Position numbers and translations under genes: made by a program. Positions 57,131 to 64,000 of a DNA stretch of 64,000 nucleotides are shown piece after piece. The stretch is from contig NZ_AP014612.1 of NCBI RefSeq assembly GCF_002355215.1, positions 1,860,001 through 1,924,000 of the forward strand. Reading direction: 5' to 3'. The stretch is from Streptococcus troglodytae (GTDB taxonomy: Bacteria; Bacillota; Bacilli; Lactobacillales; Streptococcaceae). Every line of letters starts with the position of its first letter. The stretch's first letter is position 1. The notes beneath the pieces were generated by a model. It made no database searches. It saw only the letters and a program-made list of their open reading frames with translations, and was not told the origin of the DNA.

Positions 57131-57138
57131 AAAATTAA

Positions 57139-57267
57139 GATACTAAGGGCGTCAAACTCAATGTAAACATAGGAAAATCGATGACGACTCGACGAGCCTA
57201 AGCGATTTTATCTTTTTACGTAGAGTTTAGCCCGTGTTCAATTCCGCTTGAACTGGTTCTTAATATC
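57139..57267 (-). repeat. GATAC-bounded structured element, short copy
   Basis: A 129-bp element starting 3 bp after the rpsJ stop. Ends GATACTAAG (57139-57147) and CTTAATATC (57259-57267) are complementary at 8 of 9 positions. A 14-position stem with one mismatch pairs 57154-57167 (AAACTC...TGTAAA) with 57215-57228 (TTTACG...GAGTTT). AAAATCG (57174-57180) pairs perfectly with CGATTTT (57203-57209). Related to 49805-50031. Confidence 0.7.
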
Positions 57268-57270
57268 TGA

Positions 57271-57579
57271 TTAAAGTTTAATCTCTACGTTTACACCACT
57301 TGGAAGATCAAGCTTCATAAGCGCATCAACTGTTTTTTGCGTTGGATTCACAATATCAATCAGACGTTTGTGAGTACGCATCTCAAATTGTTCGCGAGAA
57401 TCTTTGTATTTATGAGTCGCACGAATAACTGTGTAAAGACTGCGTTCAGTTGGAAGTGGCACAGGACCAGCAACGCTTGCACCTGTACGAGTCGCTGTTT
57501 CCACGATTTTTTCTGCCGCTGTGTCAAGTGTACGGTGTTCGTAAGCTTTCAAACGGATACGGATTTTTTTGTTTGCCAT
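57271..57579 (-). CDS. rpsJ: 30S ribosomal protein S10
   Basis: 102-aa small-subunit protein, also the NusE antitermination factor ([20 protein letters not shown]). First gene of the superoperon, with a GGAGAA ribosome site and a leader of about 130 nt. Confidence 0.97.
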   Translation of the reverse strand: MANKKIRIRLKAYEHRTLDTAAEKIVETATRTGASVAGPVPLPTERSLYTVIRATHKYKDSREQFEMRTHKRLIDIVNPTQKTVDALMKLDLPSGVNVEIKL

Positions 57580-57708
57580 CTTTTCTCCTCTCGTCTATTT
57601 AAAATAATAGGCTAGCTCCACAAGAAAACCGACAAGCTTTTGCGTGGCAATGCAACCGAGCGTGTCGCAACCTCTTGTATCAAAGCTAAAAGCTGATTTT
57701 TACAGCAC
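57580..57708 (-). other. 5' leader of the S10 superoperon
   Basis: About 130 nt from the expected transcription start to rpsJ. It contains GCTG/CAGC around a short A/T loop and the GC-rich stretch ACACGCTCGGTTGCATTGCC, unlike the AT-rich surroundings. No known riboswitch or r-protein leader was recognised. Confidence 0.5.
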
Positions 57709-57714
57709 CAAATC

Positions 57715-57743
57715 AGTATAACAAATAAACCTTTTTATTGCAA
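57715..57743 (-). promoter_or_regulatory. S10 superoperon promoter
   Basis: TTGCAA (57738-57743), 17-bp spacer, TATACT (57715-57720) on the minus strand, about 135 bp before rpsJ. Confidence 0.8.
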
Positions 57744-57894
57744 GGTTATTTCGAAGTTTTTTATAAAAAAGCTCTGAATTTCAATTTAAAGTGTTAATTA
57801 GGCAAAACAATGATACAAATGAAACTCATACTTGCTTTTACTAGTTAAAAATGATAAACTCATAATTAGTTTATAAACTAATTAAGGAGAGTAT

Positions 57895-58580
57895 ATGTTT
57901 TCAAGTCAAAAATTAAAAGAACGACGAAAAAAACTTGGTCTTTCGCAAGCACAAACAGCTGACAAATTAGGAATTAGCCGACCTTCTTATTTTAACTGGG
58001 AAATTGGCAAAACAAAACCAAATCAAAAAACTTAAATAAATTAGCTCAATTATTAGAGGTGGATTCTGCTTACTTTTTATCACAGCACGATATTGTCGAA
58101 GTTTATACCCGCTTAAATGAAAACAATAAAACAAAAACCTTAAAATACTCACAGCATTTACTCGAACAACAAGATAAGGAAAGGAATCTAATGAAAAATA
58201 AACGTTATCCCTACAGAGTTTACGAAAAATTATCAGCAGGTACAGGCTATTCCTATTTTGGTGACGGCAATTTTGATACCGTTTTTTATGATGAAGAAAT
58301 CGATCACGATTTTGCGTCTTGGATCTTTGGAGATTCAATGGAACCTATTTTTCTCAATGGTGAAGTTGCCCTTATCAAACAAACAGGATTTGATTATGAT
58401 GGCGCCATTTATGCGATTGATTGGGATGGGCAAACCTATATAAAAAAAGTCTACCGTGAAGAAAAAGGGCTTCGCCTTGTTTCCCTCAACAAGAAATACG
58501 CCGATAAATTTGCCCCTTATGATGAAAATCCTCGAATCATTGGATTAATTGTAGGAAATTTTATGCCCCTTGAAGGTTAG
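57895..58580 (+). CDS. XRE/S24 (CI-LexA-like) repressor, frameshifted as read
   Basis: Transcription factor with an N-terminal Cro/CI helix-turn-helix (residues about 5-60; LGLSQAQTADKLGISRPSYF) and a C-terminal S24 peptidase-like domain. A LexA-type Ala-Gly cleavage site (LSAGTGYS), the nucleophile Ser in FGDSMEP and the Lys in TYIKKVYR are visible. The ATG at 57895 after AAGGAG reads 46 codons and stops at the A6 run 58025-58030. One more A links NQKNLNKLAQLLEVDS to the rest, 228 aa. Self-cleavage under stress is inferred. Confidence 0.85.
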
Positions 58581-58634
58581 CGACTCTGCGTAAACTTGAA
58601 TAATTAAAAGTACAAAAGAATTTACTGAGCTGCA

Positions 58635-58675
58635 CCTCACAAGTTAGATAAAAGGTCTAACCTATGAGGGTTTTT
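58635..58675 (+). terminator. Terminator after the XRE/S24 gene
   Basis: Stem CCTCA...GTTAGA/TCTAAC...TGAGG (11 pairs with a 3x3 internal loop) followed by GTTTTT. Confidence 0.7.
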
Positions 58676-58684
58676 GCATGCAAT

Positions 58685-58743
58685 CAAAAAGACCCTATAA
58701 ATCCTCAGAGGGAATTCACCCACTATAGATATTATAAAGTCTT
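58685..58743 (-). terminator. Possible ftf terminator
   Basis: On the minus strand AGACTTTATAA and TTATAGGGTCT can pair with an internal bulge around a TCC/GGA-type inner hairpin, followed by T5. About 40 bp after the ftf stop. Confidence 0.45.
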
Positions 58744-58779
58744 TTGTTATATGTATTAGAGAGAAAGAAGAGAAGTGCT

Positions 58780-61194
58780 TTATTTAAAACCAATGCTTAC
58801 GCAGAAAGCACTGAAAAGAGCTAATAAAGCTGTAAAGAAAGAATTTCCTTTTTTCTGTTTCTTTTTTGTTGAAACATGATGAGCTTTCTTTGTTTCTTTC
58901 GTTTTATTAATTGATTTTTGAGTAGATTTGACAGAAATATTTCCGCCCGCAGAGACATTAAAGGAAACATTAAGAGACCCGTTTGAATTTCCTGATTGAC
59001 CATTTTGACCGGCGGAGTCGTTATTATTTACTTTGACAGATTTAATAACGAGATGGCCGTCAAAAGAGACTTCAAAAGAAATAACATCATCTACATGATT
59101 TGGTGTTGATGGAACGGTTGGTTGATATTGCCCCGGTGTATGTGGTTTCAAGCCGTAGCCGCCAATAACATTCCAATCAATATAACCATCATTTTCACCT
59201 GGAAGATAGGCTGTATCCAGCGTGCCAACAGTGTCTGTCGTGCGACTCGATTCATCCCAAATCCAATCTCCTTGTTGCGTCATTTCTGCTAAAACTTTTG
59301 TCGTTCCATCTGGCAAGACCTGAATGAGGAAACTAGGTGCCCAGGTTGAATTCTTACCTTTACCTGCGACTTCATTACGATTGGTCATATAAGCCGTCAT
59401 TAACAGGGTATCAGATGATCCAGTTACTGGAACAGCATAATAAGAGTAAGTCGCCGTTCGCCAATCTGCTGGAACTGAAGCTGTTAAAACCACACCACTA
59501 TTATTTAAGGGTTTGTAGCCGTTAGTCAATTGATCAGAAACATAACCTAGCATAACGACATTATCACCAACAACTTCATTTGCTTTATTCCAAGCATCGT
59601 TGTTACTTCCGTGATTAAGACGTGAAGCTGTAAAAAGATAGTACTTATCTCCTAATTTAACCACATTTGGTCGTTCGAGTTCATCCGAAACCATTGTTGA
59701 ACTTAGTAAAGGCGTGTAAAATTGATCTACCTCAGGTGTTTTTTTATCACCCTTAAGTTTTAAAATGCCAATAGCTGCATTGGCCCAACTTGCACGGTTA
59801 TACATATCTTGATCATCTAAAAATCTAAAAAGACTTTTAACATTATAAGCAGAGCTGCCGCCATAGTTAGTAAAGTTGTAAATCTGATCTTCACCTTGAT
59901 AGTTCTCTGTACCTGTGCTTGCCTCAAAGACAAGATAGCGATCTCCCTTCTCATCTTCAATGACATGTGGATCACGCATAGCAATGTTATCAGCCCCTGT
60001 AAAGGTTGAACGCCATTGTTGATAACTTTGATAATGATAGCCATCTCCACCTTCAGGCGTCAAAACTTTATCATTTTCAACAGACAGAATTCTAACATCT
60101 TGGTCATCAAAGCCAAGGTTTACAGTCGCTGTTGCTAAACGTTGATTATTACTATTTTGATCACTAGTATCAACCTTGGTGTAGAATAGCTGCAAACTTC
60201 CATCTTCATTTACGGTAGCTGAACCTGACCATTCTTGAGTTAGGGGTGTTTCATTATAACCAAAGATAGAACCTGCATTTTTCCAATGATCAAAGTTATT
60301 ATCCCCATATTTATTGTAAAGAAGATAAATGTGATTATCATTAGTATTTGGAATCCCCATCATAGCGACAACAAGCTGATAACCATTCCAATTAATGACC
60401 TCACCAGTCTTAGCATCCTGAACTGGCCAAGAATCCCAAACATCCAAATCAGCTATTTGACCCGTTTGGGCATCACGTGTTGTAGCTGCTTTCATGTTTT
60501 TTATCGCTTTTGCATTAAAATAAGGGATAGCATAGCGTTCATCTTGAGCTATCAACGTTTGAGCTATCTTGTCAAACTCTTGGTAAGTCATTTGATGACC
60601 GGTTTGAGCATCACTCGTTAATTTAACTTTATTGAGGGCTTCAATTTGCCGTTGCGTCAAACTACTTAAATCAACACCAGCTTCAGTCGCAATTTTATGG
60701 GCTTGTTCTGTCAGACCGTATTCATCTACTGTGTTCTCTGGTGTAGTCGCAGTGATTTCTTTACTTGCTTTGGCTTTGTCATTTGTTTGACCTACTTCCG
60801 ATGTACTAGCCGATGTCTTATCAGAGGCAGCGGCTGTAGACACCTGTCCTTGAGATTTACCTTCTTCTGCTTTGTCAGCATTGTTAGCTGTTACAACTGC
60901 AGCCGTTTGAGTGCTATCTTCAATTGCTGCAACTGTATCTGTTGCTGATGTCTCCTGAACAGAATGACTTGCTTGGACGTCACTCTGAACCTGGTTTTCT
61001 GCTGCCGATGAAGTAGTGATTTTACTTTCTTGAGTTTGATTGCCCTCAATCAATTCAGAAGAAGATTGCGTCGAACTGACTTCATCCGCATGAACTGAAG
61101 AAAGACTAATTCCAGTCAGCATAACTGTTGTGACAGTAGCAACAACCCAAAACTTCCCTTTCTTATACATCTTTTTTCTAACTTTATTTTCCAT
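58780..61194 (-). CDS. ftf: Fructosyltransferase (levansucrase/inulosucrase, GH68)
   Basis: Secreted enzyme that polymerises the fructose of sucrose into fructan, an extracellular biofilm and reserve polymer. Signal peptide at residues 1-36 (ending VHADE), then a Ser/Thr/Ala-rich region to about 150. The GH68 catalytic domain spans about 240-700: nucleophile in VWDSW (D254), transition-state stabiliser in RDP (D408), acid/base in ELERPN (E507). The end has a basic KKKQKKG stretch and a hydrophobic tail; no clear LPxTG was seen. 804 aa; ATG after GGAGG. Confidence 0.95.
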   Translation of the reverse strand: MENKVRKKMYKKGKFWVVATVTTVMLTGISLSSVHADEVSSTQSSSELIEGNQTQESKITTSSAAENQVQSDVQASHSVQETSATDTVAAIEDSTQTAAVVTANNADKAEEGKSQGQVSTAAASDKTSASTSEVGQTNDKAKASKEITATTPENTVDEYGLTEQAHKIATEAGVDLSSLTQRQIEALNKVKLTSDAQTGHQMTYQEFDKIAQTLIAQDERYAIPYFNAKAIKNMKAATTRDAQTGQIADLDVWDSWPVQDAKTGEVINWNGYQLVVAMMGIPNTNDNHIYLLYNKYGDNNFDHWKNAGSIFGYNETPLTQEWSGSATVNEDGSLQLFYTKVDTSDQNSNNQRLATATVNLGFDDQDVRILSVENDKVLTPEGGDGYHYQSYQQWRSTFTGADNIAMRDPHVIEDEKGDRYLVFEASTGTENYQGEDQIYNFTNYGGSSAYNVKSLFRFLDDQDMYNRASWANAAIGILKLKGDKKTPEVDQFYTPLLSSTMVSDELERPNVVKLGDKYYLFTASRLNHGSNNDAWNKANEVVGDNVVMLGYVSDQLTNGYKPLNNSGVVLTASVPADWRTATYSYYAVPVTGSSDTLLMTAYMTNRNEVAGKGKNSTWAPSFLIQVLPDGTTKVLAEMTQQGDWIWDESSRTTDTVGTLDTAYLPGENDGYIDWNVIGGYGLKPHTPGQYQPTVPSTPNHVDDVISFEVSFDGHLVIKSVKVNNNDSAGQNGQSGNSNGSLNVSFNVSAGGNISVKSTQKSINKTKETKKAHHVSTKKKQKKGNSFFTALLALFSAFCVSIGFK

Positions 61195-61316
61195 TAGTAC
61201 AACCTCCTTTGTTATTATTACATTATAATTCTAATTTATAACAAACACTGTATCATTTTTGTTAATTTTTAGAAACTTTATTTAAATAAAAAACACTTTT
61301 TCATAAATTTCATCTC

Positions 61317-61335
61317 ATTTTCATGACATGAAAAT
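61317..61335. promoter_or_regulatory. Palindrome upstream of ftf
   Basis: ATTTTCATGACATGAAAAT is a perfect palindrome of 9-bp arms around one base, about 120 bp before the ftf start. A transcription factor site is likely; the protein is unknown. Several weak -10-like boxes follow, and no single promoter stands out. Confidence 0.55.
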
Positions 61336-61364
61336 ATATTCACATATTAAATTAAGCTGAAATT

Positions 61365-61404
61365 AAAAATATCTCTTGAATCAAAAGAAACAAGAGATAT
61401 TTTT
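61365..61404 (-). terminator. Terminator of ctsR-clpC
   Basis: Perfect 14-bp stem AAAAATATCTCTTG/CAAGAGATATTTTT with a 12-nt loop, about 95 bp after the clpC stop. Confidence 0.8.
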
Positions 61405-61498
61405 CTATAATCTTTTAATATTGGGGATACTAAAGTAGAATAAAGCGAGCTAACAAATTTATGAAAAACTGCACTAGATGATTATACAATATCAAATT

Positions 61499-63918
<2,420 letters not shown>

Positions 63919-63922
<4 letters not shown>

Positions 63923-64000
63923 AGATGGTATCCTTTTCTATCTAAACGTTGTAATATTTTGTGAAGCATACGGGCACGAATTTTAGGACTTTCATCCCCA
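63919..64000 (-). CDS. ctsR: CtsR C-terminal end (gene continues past the window)
   Basis: The last 26 codons of an open frame read DESPKIRARMLHKILQRLDR and end KGYHL. This fits the C-terminus of CtsR, the repressor of clp and other heat-shock genes that precedes clpC in Firmicutes. The TGA stop overlaps the clpC start. The rest lies beyond position 64000. Confidence 0.8.

Noticed and set aside
58635..58675. Riboswitch for ftf
   Set aside because: The stem with T tract is on the plus strand after the XRE/S24 gene and fits a simple terminator; ftf is transcribed from the other side.

Overview
The window is from a low-GC Gram-positive bacterium, and the genes point to Streptococcus mutans or a very close relative. 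It holds an inulosucrase/levansucrase-type fructosyltransferase (Ftf) next to clpC, rgpG (rhamnose-glucose polysaccharide), mecA, a sufCDSUB operon, a GlnPQ-type transporter with binding protein and permease fused, and an Opp system. The species call rests on recalled gene order and proteins; no search was run.

Layout. 1-5.8 kb: oppABCDF (minus). 6.0-8.3 kb: dacA (plus) and an unknown lipoprotein (minus). 8.5-13.7 kb: sufCDSUB Fe-S assembly operon (minus). 13.8-16.6 kb: rgpG, mecA and uppP (minus), then a DUF2207 membrane protein. 18.7-24.7 kb: plus-strand block with a glutamine-type ABC transporter, a VanZ-like protein, and an ABC-2 exporter with its TetR regulator. 24.8-32.7 kb (minus): SPFH protein, ilvA, ilvBNC, a FakA-like kinase and a Gls24/YloU protein. 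33.1 kb: ICMT-family protein (plus), followed by a decayed IS200-type element. 34.7-41 kb (minus): rRNA operon 16S-tRNA-Ala-23S-5S followed by 12 tRNAs. 41-42.3 kb: a glutamate-cysteine-ligase-like gene. 42.5-57.7 kb (minus): the S10-spc-alpha ribosomal protein superoperon from rpsJ to rplQ, including secY, adk, infA, rpmJ and rpoA. 57.9 kb: XRE/S24 repressor (plus). 58.8-64 kb (minus): ftf, clpC and the 3' end of ctsR.

Most genes are housekeeping. No CRISPR array, prophage or intact mobile element was seen. Four observations stand out. (1) Eight one-base contractions in A/T homopolymers break rpoA, secY, rpsH, rplX, rplC (twice), the XRE/S24 repressor and the VanZ-like gene. Because several of these genes are essential, this looks like systematic homopolymer under-calling and not biology. 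(2) Two intergenic elements inside the ribosomal operon share a terminal inverted repeat (GATAC-type ends) and an internal fold supported by compensatory differences, suggesting a structured RNA repeat family. (3) dacA has a -10 box 7 nt before its ATG and no Shine-Dalgarno, so it may be leaderless. (4) The rRNA operon joins two gene blocks that I recall lying on opposite replichores in the reference strain, consistent with an inter-rrn inversion.
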